A stretch of 51,241 bases of DNA from Candidatus Saccharimonadota bacterium (GCA_017406745.1 JAFQXY010000004.1:1-51241), one strand, 5' to 3'. Positions 42,628-50,974 are shown, numbered from the stretch's first letter. Numbers and translations: made by a program. The notes: generated by a model not told the origin, from the letters alone.

Positions 42628-42874
42628 ACAGATCTGCCAAGAATTACAACGAGCAGATGACTCTACCAGCAAGGTTATAGCCAGCTTGGAACGAGAACGC
42701 AATGGAATTAATATGTTGATGGACAGGGTTCAACGAGCATTCGGGGACACGCGCGAGGGGCAAGCCCTAGTGCTTACTTTGAATACGGCAATGAAGTTTC
42801 TTGTTGACGCAGATAGTTCTCTCTATCAATTACAGTCTTTAATTAAGCAAAATATCGGTAGAATTAGAAACTGA
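42614..42874 (+). CDS. WXG100-like helical-hairpin protein 4
   Basis: 86 aa. Helix (YIEQICQELQRADDSTSKVIASLERERNGINMLMDRVQRAFG), turn GDTREGQ near residue 45, helix (ALVLTLNTAMKFLVDADSSLYQLQSLIKQNI). The turn G-D-x2-E-G aligns with the G-x3-G turns of proteins 1-3. GGAGG lies 9 nt before the ATG, inside gene 3. Next in the operon is the Hsp70 gene, 20 bp on. Confidence 0.75.
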   Translation: MGYIEQICQELQRADDSTSKVIASLERERNGINMLMDRVQRAFGDTREGQALVLTLNTAMKFLVDADSSLYQLQSLIKQNIGRIRN

Positions 42875-42894
42875 TCACTCCGGAGGAAAAAACT

Positions 42895-44466
42895 ATGGAT
42901 GGCATGGTATACGGGATAGACCTGGGTACAACCAATTCGGCAATCGCCGTCTACGAAAAAGATGAGTCTCGCATCCTAAAGAATATGGATGGCGACGAGA
43001 TTACACCCTCGGTTGTATTTTTCACTGGACTTGATTCTAGTGGCAACGATGATTCCCTTGTGGGAATACAGGCGAAAAACTCTGCGGCAACCGCACCAGA
43101 ACAAGTCGTGCAGTTTATTAAACGCTTTATGGGTTTTCATGGCGACGCCTATAACTTTACCGCCCCCAGCGGAAAAACTTATACACCAGAAATGATTTCA
43201 GCGCTCATTCTCCGTAAGGTTTGCAAAGATGCAGAGCAGTATGTAGGTGAAGGCAGCGTACAGAATGTTGTAATCACTGTTCCTGCCTATTTTGATGATG
43301 CACGGCGCACTGCCACCAAACAGGCAGGCAAAATAGCAGGACTAAACGTACTTCGTGTCATCAATGAACCAACTGCCGCCGCTATCGCTTTTGGTTTAGA
43401 TATTAATGAAAGCGGCAAAGTCCTCGTATATGATCTTGGTGGCGGCACGTTTGATGTAACCATCATGGATATCAATGATGGCAATTTTGATGTGGTGGCT
43501 ACAGGTGGCGACGCCCAACTCGGTGGCGTTAACTTTGACCAAAAAGTACTAGCGCTGATTCTTCGCAAGCTTGCAGAACAGGGTTGCGAAATTGACGACG
43601 AAGACGATGCGCTCATGGCGGATATCCGAGAAAAAGCGGAGAAAACTAAACTACAACTATCCAATGTAGAAACGGCAAGGCCGGCTTTCATGGTTGATGG
43701 TAAGACATACCGCACTGAGATTACCAGAGAAGAATTTGAAAAGGAATCTGAACCTTTAATGCAACGCACGCAGTTTCTACTCAATGAAGTGATGACGGCA
43801 GCAACCTTATCATGGGGCGAGATAGACCACCTCTTAGTAGTTGGTGGGTCTACCCGTATGCCTATGGTTAAAAAAATGTTAGAAAACCTATCCGGCAAAG
43901 AAGTCGTGTACAAAGTTGACCCCGATACCGCTGTTGCAAGAGGAGCGGCAATCTTTGCCAGCACACTAGAGGGTGATTCTGACGGTAATGCTTCCCCTGG
44001 AAAAGAACTGGAGCCCTACTCTAGTATTTCCCAGAAGATTAGTATTTCCGATGTAACATCTCAGTCTCTCGGCGTTGTAACGTTAGATGGCAACAACATG
44101 AACCACCATGTAAATACTGTAATTATCCCTAATAACACCAAAATCCCAACTAAAAAATCGGTGGTTGTCTATACCGTAACAGATAACCAAACCCACATAA
44201 GGGTTGAGGTCACCGAGGGTAATGACCCCGAGCTAGAGTTTGTTCGAGTTATCGGAAGTAGCACCCTCTCAATCCCGCCCTACCCCAAGGACTCGCCAGT
44301 AGAAATTATCTATGCCTATGATCCAGACCAAACCATCTATATTGAAGTCATAGATAAAGTAACCAATATAAGTCTTGGTGCCTTCCAAATAGATCGCGCA
44401 TCCAACATGACCGAAGAAGAAGTTAAAAATGCTACAAGCATTGTGGGGCAAGCAACTGTAGATTGA
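42895..44466 (+). CDS. Hsp70 (DnaK-like) chaperone lacking most of the lid
   Basis: 523 aa. The ATPase domain is intact: phosphate 1 GIDLGTTNSAIAVYE, VITVPAYFDDARRTATKQAGKIAGL, INEPTAAAIAFGLD, phosphate 2 VLVYDLGGGTFDVTIMD and the adenosine motif LLVVGGSTRMPMV. A beta-type substrate-binding domain follows (ISISDVTSQSLGVVTLDG, IIPNNTKIPTKKS). Housekeeping DnaK is ~600-640 aa; here the helical lid is reduced to ~20 residues, so release from substrate would differ. SD GGAGG is 8 nt before ATG. It is followed by GrpE-like and J-like genes, so it is a dedicated machine of the operon. Confidence 0.92.
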   Translation: MDGMVYGIDLGTTNSAIAVYEKDESRILKNMDGDEITPSVVFFTGLDSSGNDDSLVGIQAKNSAATAPEQVVQFIKRFMGFHGDAYNFTAPSGKTYTPEMISALILRKVCKDAEQYVGEGSVQNVVITVPAYFDDARRTATKQAGKIAGLNVLRVINEPTAAAIAFGLDINESGKVLVYDLGGGTFDVTIMDINDGNFDVVATGGDAQLGGVNFDQKVLALILRKLAEQGCEIDDEDDALMADIREKAEKTKLQLSNVETARPAFMVDGKTYRTEITREEFEKESEPLMQRTQFLLNEVMTAATLSWGEIDHLLVVGGSTRMPMVKKMLENLSGKEVVYKVDPDTAVARGAAIFASTLEGDSDGNASPGKELEPYSSISQKISISDVTSQSLGVVTLDGNNMNHHVNTVIIPNNTKIPTKKSVVVYTVTDNQTHIRVEVTEGNDPELEFVRVIGSSTLSIPPYPKDSPVEIIYAYDPDQTIYIEVIDKVTNISLGAFQIDRASNMTEEEVKNATSIVGQATVD

Positions 44467-44479
44467 GAGGAAAAACACT

Positions 44480-45010
44480 ATGGTAGATCTTGAAAATTCT
44501 ATTCCTAATACCGATGAAGCGCATTCCGAAGAACCAGCTATCTTTGACACCAAATTGAAGAAGTCTACTACTGATTATACTCTTATAGCAATCAAAGAAC
44601 TCCAAGAGCAGATCAGCGGACTACAGGATTTATTTGTTCGCCGCCTAATGGATGACAAACAGAAAGCAGGGCTGATACAGACGCTTCAAGATGGCGCAAA
44701 CTTTGCTTTTATTGAACCGTTTTTGTCAGACATCATTCTATTATTAGATCGTCTGGAAAAGGCGGAGGATGATTTCTCGCAGTCAATTAAGGACGAGCTA
44801 GTTGACATCCTAGAACGTCGTGGGGTGAAACAAATAGAAGTCACGGATACATTTAATCCCGCACTCAACAAAGCAGTAAAAGTGATAGAAGCTCCCGACA
44901 TTGATTTGATTTACGTGAAGAGAATAATCCGTAATGGATATACCTTTTTGGGCAAAGTAATTCGCGCTACAGAGGTCGAGGTGGCCAAACCGATGAAAAC
45001 TAATCCTTAG
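44480..45010 (+). CDS. GrpE-like nucleotide exchange factor
   Basis: 176 aa. A helical N-terminal part (KELQEQISGLQDLFVRRLMDDKQKAGLIQTL) corresponds to the coiled coil. The C-terminal segment from DILERRGVKQIEV through FNPALNKAVKVIEAPD to GYTFLGKVIRATEVEVAK follows the GrpE beta domain (GVEPI...FDPNLHEAV...GYKLNGRVIRPAMVKV). GrpE proteins swap ADP for ATP on Hsp70. Its place 13 bp after the Hsp70 gene supports the call. The coiled coil is shorter than usual. Confidence 0.83.
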   Translation: MVDLENSIPNTDEAHSEEPAIFDTKLKKSTTDYTLIAIKELQEQISGLQDLFVRRLMDDKQKAGLIQTLQDGANFAFIEPFLSDIILLLDRLEKAEDDFSQSIKDELVDILERRGVKQIEVTDTFNPALNKAVKVIEAPDIDLIYVKRIIRNGYTFLGKVIRATEVEVAKPMKTNP

Positions 45011-45026
45011 TAGGAGGCATAAGCAA

Positions 45027-46226
45027 ATGACTAATTTTTACAATGAATTTGGATTTGATCCAGGGCTGTCTATTGATCAAATTCAGAACGAATTAAACAA
45101 GCTTGAAGCCACATGGAAACGACGTGAAATCACCAATCCAGAAAAGGCGACTACCATGCTTGCATTGATTATTCAAGCACGTGAAGCCTTTGAATCCGAA
45201 TCATCCAAGCGTAGATATGACCGATTGATAGATGAAGCTTCAAAAGAGTCGAACTCACCCAATACTGATGCTGATAACATTGAACAGTTTAAAAGGTGGG
45301 TTCATGAAGCAGAAAACTATTACAGCAATACTGAGTATGACCTTGCGAAAAGCGCTATAGAAAAAGCCCTACAGTACTATAACCCACGCGACGATGACGA
45401 TAGTTTTTATTCCTTAGCCGCAGTCGTCTATAACGAAAACCGTAATTATCAAGTTGCGCTAGATTACATCAACAAAGCTATCATCATCAATCCGCAGAAT
45501 TTCATGCACTATGTAAACAAGGGGCAAATATATGAACGGCTGGCAGGCGAAGAGACACATAGACAGCCCGTGGATACGTTATCAACTCAATACTATGCCG
45601 AATCCCGCAAGGCATGGCACATCGCCGAAAAAAGAGTTGAGTCTAATGGAGCTCAAACAGATAGAGCAGTCGTTTATGGCGTACTTGCGCATTCTTATTA
45701 TTATCGTAATCCGAAAGATAAGGACAAGGCCGAGAAGTATGCATTACGCGCCAATGAACTAGGAGGAGACCGCTGGAATAACGCAGATCGCGTTCTTTCT
45801 GAAATCGAAAAAGAACGAAAAGCAGAAGAAGCTAGGCAGGAAGAAGAAAGAAAAGAAAGAATCTACAGGCAAGCATTGAGCCGCACAAGTTCTTCTGACA
45901 TTTTTGTGATTAAGGCCGCGATTGAAGAGTTGCGATCCTTAAATGGATGGAGAGATTCAGACTATCAGATTGATTTAATTTGTCAGAAAATCTATAATGA
46001 CACTATCAAGCTTGCAGAAAGCAATGACGCTAGAAAGGTCAAAATCGCTATTGAAAGGTTTAATGCAACGAAAGGATATAGAGACTCCGAAAAGCAAGCC
46101 GAAACACTTACTATGTGGCTTAGAAGAGCCAATCAAAAATGTCAATATTGTGGCGGTGATTTTAAGGGCTTTATTAAAAAGGAGTGTGTACAATGTGGTA
46201 GGGCAAAGGATTACAGTTTCGTGTAA
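45027..46226 (+). CDS. J-domain-like/TPR protein with C-terminal zinc ribbon
   Basis: 399 aa. Residues ~4-68 follow a J-domain, but the key HPD of the loop is replaced: ATWKRREITNPEK (NPEK at 37-40). This is followed by TPR-like repeats (WVHEAENYYSNTEYDLAKSAIEKALQYY, DDSFYSLAAVVYNENRNYQVALDYINKAIIINPQN), a charged coiled coil (EIEKERKAEEARQEEERKE) and a C-terminal CQYCGG...CVQCGRAK zinc ribbon. HPD is needed for Hsp70 ATPase stimulation, so it may bind Hsp70 without canonical activation, or use a co-adapted interface. SD GGAGG. Paralogue at 46285. Confidence 0.78.
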   Translation: MTNFYNEFGFDPGLSIDQIQNELNKLEATWKRREITNPEKATTMLALIIQAREAFESESSKRRYDRLIDEASKESNSPNTDADNIEQFKRWVHEAENYYSNTEYDLAKSAIEKALQYYNPRDDDDSFYSLAAVVYNENRNYQVALDYINKAIIINPQNFMHYVNKGQIYERLAGEETHRQPVDTLSTQYYAESRKAWHIAEKRVESNGAQTDRAVVYGVLAHSYYYRNPKDKDKAEKYALRANELGGDRWNNADRVLSEIEKERKAEEARQEEERKERIYRQALSRTSSSDIFVIKAAIEELRSLNGWRDSDYQIDLICQKIYNDTIKLAESNDARKVKIAIERFNATKGYRDSEKQAETLTMWLRRANQKCQYCGGDFKGFIKKECVQCGRAKDYSFV

Positions 46227-46284
46227 TAACCGAAAGTTTACTACATTTCACAAGACATCTCACTGGACAATAGGGTAATAAAAC

Positions 46285-47925
46285 ATGACAGATTACTATA
46301 AAGTGCTAAATATAGACAGAGAAAAACATCTGGATGAAATAGACGCTGAACTCATACGCCTGGAAAGCATCTGGAAACGTCGTGAAATAACCAGTCCAGA
46401 AAAATCAGCTATAATGCTCTCGTACATTTTCCAAGCAAGGCAAGTATTCTCTTCGGACGCAACTCGTTCTAAATATGATAAGGAACTTGAAGCAAGCAGG
46501 CAGGAGTTTTCGTCGGATGATTTTAACTCCAAGCGTGAACAGTCCTTAAAAAAATGGATAGATCAAGCGAATTCTTATTATAGCAAACAACAATATGATC
46601 TTGCAAAGGTCGCAATAGAGAAAGCTTTATCTATTACGACTATGGAGAGCGATGATGATTCACTTTTTGTTTTAGCAGCTGAAATATTTTGCGCCAATAA
46701 TAATTATGATGTAGCGATAGAATACATTAATCAAGCAATTGTTTCAGCACCTAATATATCAAAATACTATCTAATCAAGAGTAGATTATACTATGCAAAA
46801 GGCTTTGAAGACGTTGCAATTAATCTCTGTCATGAGGCTGAAAAAATTGCTATAGAAAATGGCGACAATAAAGGCAGGGCTCAAATATACGGATTTATGG
46901 CCGGTATATATCTTTCACACCAACATGGAGAGGAATATATTGTTCTTGCAGAGAAGTATGCAAATATGGCCAATCAATGCGGTGGTGACCCATCTGGAAA
47001 TGCAGATAGAGTGATCCAATTTATACAAGAGGATCGAAAAAGAAAAAAGGATGAGGCCGAGAAAGCTGAAAGGATACGCAGGCAAAAGGAAGAAGACGCA
47101 GAGAGAACCCGTAAATATGAAAAATACTTTAATGCAGTTAAGTTATTAAATAATGAGGCCGCTGATAATGAACAATTGTTTGATGCAATTAGATTGTTAG
47201 AGTCACTTGGTGATTGGAATGATTCGCCTTATAAACTTGAACTGCTAAAGCAAAAAATATATGACAACGTCTTGACGGCACTAGAGAAAAATTGCTGTGT
47301 TGGTTCCGACAAAATTGTCATGATAGAAGAAGCGATCTATCAATTAGAACTACTCAATGGATGGAAAGACTCAGCCGCTAAAATCGCTTCCCTAAAAAGA
47401 GAGGTTGAGATACTCAAGAAAAAGGAGGAAGAAGAGAACAGCAAACGTACATTCTTGGCTGAAAAGCGGCAAAGAATGCTGAAAATAGCTCTAAGAGTGT
47501 TTCTTATCGTGTTGGTAATATCGGCTATCACCGCAGGCGTTGTCTGGCGCATAACATATCTCAATAATCATAAAGCAGGCGATAATCTATATTGGTCTGT
47601 GCAAGGCAGCAGGCTTACGATCAAAGGAAAGGGGGATATGTTCAATTATGACAACAGGCCGCCGTGGTACAATACTAAAGCTGAAATTAAAACGATAGTA
47701 ATCAAAAATGGAGTCACAGGTATTGGATCTCGTGCTTTTAACGGTACATTTGATAGTATAGAAATCCCAAGCACTGTGACACACATAGAGAAATTGGCCT
47801 TCGGCAGCGTGCAAGCTACACACCAAAGCGATGTTTTCTACCACGGGACTAAAGAACAGTGGATCGAAATTACAAAAAACATTACACCAGCTCGACTAGA
47901 GCACTTTATCGTTCACTACAAATAA
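46285..47925 (+). CDS. J-domain-like/TPR membrane protein with BspA-like outer domain
   Basis: 546 aa. The first ~250 residues parallel the upstream gene (SIWKRREITSPEK at 28-40, again without HPD; TPR-like repeats). A charged coiled coil (DRKRKKDEAEKAERIRRQKEEDAERTR) follows, then a membrane helix (about residues 400-425, ALRVFLIVLVISAITAGVVW). An extracytoplasmic end reads WSVQGSRLTIKGKGDMFNYDNRPPWY and IEIPSTVTHIEKLAFGS, which resembles BspA/LRR_5 repeats. It would place a co-chaperone-like part at the inner face and a binding domain outside. Weak SD (AGGGTAATAAA). Confidence 0.8.
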   Translation: MTDYYKVLNIDREKHLDEIDAELIRLESIWKRREITSPEKSAIMLSYIFQARQVFSSDATRSKYDKELEASRQEFSSDDFNSKREQSLKKWIDQANSYYSKQQYDLAKVAIEKALSITTMESDDDSLFVLAAEIFCANNNYDVAIEYINQAIVSAPNISKYYLIKSRLYYAKGFEDVAINLCHEAEKIAIENGDNKGRAQIYGFMAGIYLSHQHGEEYIVLAEKYANMANQCGGDPSGNADRVIQFIQEDRKRKKDEAEKAERIRRQKEEDAERTRKYEKYFNAVKLLNNEAADNEQLFDAIRLLESLGDWNDSPYKLELLKQKIYDNVLTALEKNCCVGSDKIVMIEEAIYQLELLNGWKDSAAKIASLKREVEILKKKEEEENSKRTFLAEKRQRMLKIALRVFLIVLVISAITAGVVWRITYLNNHKAGDNLYWSVQGSRLTIKGKGDMFNYDNRPPWYNTKAEIKTIVIKNGVTGIGSRAFNGTFDSIEIPSTVTHIEKLAFGSVQATHQSDVFYHGTKEQWIEITKNITPARLEHFIVHYK

Positions 47926-47964
47926 GTGTAATTAAAACATAATACACTACAAGGAGGATATACG

Positions 47965-48183
47965 ATGATTACCTACAAATTAAATGGGGCTTGGGGCAAC
48001 GAGGTCCCCGACGAAAAACTGACAAAAGTGCTGTCTGATCTCGGTATCAAGTTAGAAGTGGAAGCAAGGACTGATGGACTTTCCAATGTCCAAATCGCTA
48101 TTGATGACAAAAAGGTTATGAAAGGAAAGAAAAGAGCTACTAAAAAGACTGTTGCAACCAAGGTATCTGATGTCAACAATTAA
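47965..48183 (+). CDS. Small basic protein at the operon end
   Basis: 72 aa. First half beta/alpha-like (MITYKLNGAWGNEVPDEKLTKVLSDLGIKLEVEARTDGL), second half Lys/Thr-rich (MKGKKRATKKTVATK). SD AAGGAGG. No family recognised; no membrane helix. It follows the J-like membrane protein by 40 bp and precedes the operon terminator, so it is probably part of the operon. Confidence 0.7.
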   Translation: MITYKLNGAWGNEVPDEKLTKVLSDLGIKLEVEARTDGLSNVQIAIDDKKVMKGKKRATKKTVATKVSDVNN

Positions 48184-48395
48184 ACACAGCCCAATTTTGG
48201 ATCGTAAATCTTGATATACTATTTCGTAATATGAATGAACAATCGTTCCAAAAGTCACATCTGAAAGAAATAGTACAGAAAAGTTAGCGTTCCAAATTGG
48301 TGCATAAGCAAAATACCCCAAAAATCCACTATCAGTCCATTCCAAAAAATTGGTGCAACATTTAACCGCCATTTTCAGCCAAAAGCACAAAAAAG

Positions 48396-48436
48396 GTGGG
48401 TCACCCCTAGAATTACCAGGGGTGACCCATGATTTT
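48396..48436 (+). terminator. Terminator at the end of the chaperone/secretion operon
   Basis: Perfect 12-bp stem (TGGGTCACCCCT / AGGGGTGACCCA) with a 9-nt loop, followed by TGATTTTT. The 48184-48395 spacer before it shows no gene. Confidence 0.88.
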
Positions 48437-48472
48437 TGACGCCAAGTGATATCCAAATTCGACGTCCTAATG

Positions 48473-48494
48473 TGGCGGAAGCGAGAGGATTCGA
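48473..48494. other. Attachment site repeat, tRNA-proximal boundary of the island
   Basis: The 22-bp sequence equals 16787-16808. It spans the T-loop to CCA end of tRNA-Ser and marks the right boundary of the ~31.7-kb island. Confidence 0.85.
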
Positions 48495-48562
48495 ACCTCC
48501 GGTACGGTTGCCCGCACACACGCTTTCCAAGCGTGCGCCTTAAACCACTCGGCCACACTTCC
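48473..48562 (-). tRNA. tRNA-Ser(GGA)
   Basis: 90 nt with encoded CCA. Acceptor GGAAGTG pairs with CGCTTCC; anticodon loop TTGGAAA gives GGA; a long variable arm and T-arm GAGGTTCGAATCCTC are present, as in class II serine tRNAs. Its 3'-terminal 22 bp are repeated at 16787-16808, making it the integration target of the island. Confidence 0.97.
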
Positions 48563-48643
48563 GTCCAAACCAATTATAACACATATTTTCCCAAAAAACA
48601 CCTCTTTTAAATCAGTAAAAAATATAATATAATTCAGTTAATT

Positions 48644-49405
48644 ATGAGTGAAACGGTGATTGAACTAAAGGGCCTTACCAAGCGCTACGGATACGGCGAC
48701 ACAGAATCTTTTGCCCTCAAGGACTTTGACCTCACCGTCAAACGTGGTGAGTTTATCATGATTATGGGTCCATCTGGTTGTGGCAAAACTACTCTACTTA
48801 ATATCATCGGTTTGCTAGATCGCCCCACCTATGGCGAATACGAGCTAAACGGCGAAGACGTCGCCGGCATTAGCGCGCGTCGCCAAGCCCACCTTAGGGC
48901 CAAAAAAATCGGCTTTGTTTTTCAAAACTTCAATCTCATAGAAGATATCTCCATATTAGAAAACGTCGCTCTCCCCTTAGTTTACATAAAACAGCCTAGC
49001 ACTATTAGGCTAAAAAACGCCTCCAACGCCTTAGATCGCTTTCATCTTCAAGAAAAAGAGTACTACTTCCCGGGGCAACTCTCTGGTGGTCAGCAACAGC
49101 GTGTTGCTATTGCCCGCGCCATCGTTGCAGACCCAGAAATTATTTTGGCAGACGAGCCCACCGGCAATCTAGACTCCCGCAGTAGCCATCTAGTAATGGA
49201 GGAACTAAAAGCCATCCACGAAGAAGGCAACACTATCATCATGGTCACCCACAACCCTACCCTCACCGTCTATGCCACTCGCGTCATCAATATGCTAGAT
49301 GGCCACATAGATACAGATATTAAAACCGTAGAAGACCACAACCTCCCCCAGCCAGTCAGTGTCAAATTTAATAAAAAACACAAGAAAAAACGGAGGAAGC
49401 ACTAA
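48644..49405 (+). CDS. ABC transporter ATP-binding protein (MacB/LolD type)
   Basis: 253 aa. Walker A GPSGCGKTT (about residues 42-50), Q-loop FQNFNLIEDISILENV, ABC signature LSGGQQQRVAIARAIV, Walker B IILADEPTGNLDSRSS and the H-loop TH. The C-terminal tail is Lys-rich. A -10 TATAAT at 48623-48628 (or 48628-48633) leaves almost no leader. It is one base from overlap with the permease gene. The MacB/LolCDE group does not transport through a wide pore but drives envelope processes such as export or resistance. Confidence 0.93.
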   Translation: MSETVIELKGLTKRYGYGDTESFALKDFDLTVKRGEFIMIMGPSGCGKTTLLNIIGLLDRPTYGEYELNGEDVAGISARRQAHLRAKKIGFVFQNFNLIEDISILENVALPLVYIKQPSTIRLKNASNALDRFHLQEKEYYFPGQLSGGQQQRVAIARAIVADPEIILADEPTGNLDSRSSHLVMEELKAIHEEGNTIIMVTHNPTLTVYATRVINMLDGHIDTDIKTVEDHNLPQPVSVKFNKKHKKKRRKH

Positions 49406-50634
49406 TGGCCTTATTATTCCGCACTCACTTACGTCTCGCACGCACCTCTATCCGCGAAAACCGTACTCGCTCTTTTCTCACTTGCCTAGGTATTGCTATT
49501 GGTATTGCTAGTATTATTTTAATTCTCAGTCTTACTGGTAGTATTTCCCGTCTTATCAGTAACGAAGTCTACGATATCGGCACAGATCTCATCGTAGTCC
49601 GCCCCTCCACCACCAAAGACGAAGTCACCACCATTATAGAGGAGCTCACCACGGCCAATTCTTTTCAAACTAGTAATCTTAGCCTAGGCGATGTCACCAC
49701 TATTAAGGGGCTCAGCGCTGTCACCGCCGCCGCCCCCATCGCCACCACTTCTAATACTATCACCGTAGACGATAACACTATTCCCTCTGCCACCATCCTT
49801 GGCACCACGCCAGATTTTATTAAAATAGAACCATTAGCCATATCTACTGGCGCTTTCCTCAGTAACAAAAACCCAGACACCTCCATTGTCTTAGGCCACT
49901 CCATCTCTATTGATCTTTTTAATACCCCCAATTCCGTAGGTAAAACCATTGAGTTCTACGGCAAACGCTTTATCGTAGTAGGCGTGCTAGAACATATAGA
50001 AGAAACCATCAATTTTGACAACATAGATTTTGACCACACTATTTTTATGAACATGAGTGCCCTATCCGAAGCAATTCCCTCTGCCCAAATCCAGCAGATT
50101 AATGTCAAAGTAGACTCTACAGACACCCTTTCTGCTATCGCCGAGTCTATCGAAGCCGCCCTCACCATCAATAATTCTGGTGATACCAATTTCACCGTAT
50201 CTTATGGTGGCCAAATCGCCCATCCAGCCAGCTCACTACTTAATATTGTAACAGGTATGCTTACCTTAGTGGCTGGTATTTCCCTAGTAGTAGGTGGCAT
50301 TGGCGTAATGAATATCATGTTGGTATCTGTAGCCGAACGCACCCACGAAATCGGTATCCGCAAAGCCGTCGGCGCCAGCAGTTATAATATTCTCATGCAA
50401 TTTATTTTAGAATCTTTAATTCTCTCTATCTCTGGCGGATTCCTCGGTATTTTACTTGGCTACACTTTTGCTTTTCTTATCTCTATAATTACACCATTTA
50501 CCCCATATATCAGCTGGGAAGCCATCGCTATCACCTTTCTCACTACCGTAGCAATTGGGCTTATCTTTGGCGTCTACCCTGCCCTCAAAGCCGCCTACAA
50601 ACGCCCCATTGATTCCCTCCGCCACTTTAGATAA
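49405..50634 (+). CDS. ABC transporter permease (MacB/FtsX type)
   Basis: 409 aa. One N-terminal membrane helix (LTCLGIAIGIASIILILSL) after a basic start, a ~220-residue extracytoplasmic MacB-type domain, then three C-terminal helices (LLNIVTGMLTLVAGISLVVGGIGVMNIMLVSV, ILMQFILESLILSISGGFLGILLGYTFAF and AIAITFLTTVAIGLIFGVYPALKAAY). RTHEIGIRKAVGAS is the coupling motif of the family. It forms the transporter with the ATPase upstream, whose stop overlaps its start by 1 bp. Confidence 0.93.
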   Translation: MALLFRTHLRLARTSIRENRTRSFLTCLGIAIGIASIILILSLTGSISRLISNEVYDIGTDLIVVRPSTTKDEVTTIIEELTTANSFQTSNLSLGDVTTIKGLSAVTAAAPIATTSNTITVDDNTIPSATILGTTPDFIKIEPLAISTGAFLSNKNPDTSIVLGHSISIDLFNTPNSVGKTIEFYGKRFIVVGVLEHIEETINFDNIDFDHTIFMNMSALSEAIPSAQIQQINVKVDSTDTLSAIAESIEAALTINNSGDTNFTVSYGGQIAHPASSLLNIVTGMLTLVAGISLVVGGIGVMNIMLVSVAERTHEIGIRKAVGASSYNILMQFILESLILSISGGFLGILLGYTFAFLISIITPFTPYISWEAIAITFLTTVAIGLIFGVYPALKAAYKRPIDSLRHFR

Positions 50635-50780
50635 TGACGTATAAAGCAAATAATGAAACTCAAATAATTCATTAAAATCATATCAAATTAATAAATTGAT
50701 AAAAATTCATTAAGATATTGATTTAAGCTGTTTTACTTGTTATTTTAAAATCGCAAGATTTTTCGTATATTTTTACAAAT
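50635..50780. other. AT-rich intergenic region
   Basis: Very AT-rich with several ATTCATTAA-type short repeats; no gene seen. Confidence 0.5.
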
Positions 50781-50783
50781 ATG

Positions 50784-50960
50784 TGTTACAATAAAAGTAT
50801 ATTCAGATCACCCATAATGCGTAAGCATTAGAACATTATATATGTATTATATTTGCGGTGTTCGTAAGCAGGCATGACCCTATGAAGGGCTTTTGGCTTA
50901 CGAAGACTGTCTAGTGCTGTTTTTGCGAGTTATGGGCGATCTGAACCTTCGTAGGGTCAT
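50784..50960 (+). ncRNA. Structured 5' leader RNA / attenuator candidate
   Basis: Extended -10 TGTTACAAT (50784-50792). Long-range pairing 50803-50817 with 50930-50944 (15 bp, one mismatch) closes a region holding a GTAA tetraloop stem (50817-50830) and a 9-bp stem 50861-50869/50896-50904. A competing 14-bp pairing 50874-50887/50947-50960, followed by TTTT, would be a terminator or pseudoknot. Confidence 0.6.
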
Positions 50961-50974
50961 TTTTATGAAATAGC

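Noticed and set aside
48052-48573. 173-aa minus-strand frame covering tRNA-Ser
   Set aside because: Its start reads through the tRNA gene (the typical SGLRR...RRFESSRFR translation artefact) and overlaps the operon's last gene on the other strand.
50784-50960. SRP RNA, 6S RNA or tmRNA at the leader
   Set aside because: The SRP core GGAAGG/AGCA motif and tmRNA tRNA-like ends are missing; 6S-like closing stem is present but the RNA leads directly into a coding gene, so a leader is more likely.
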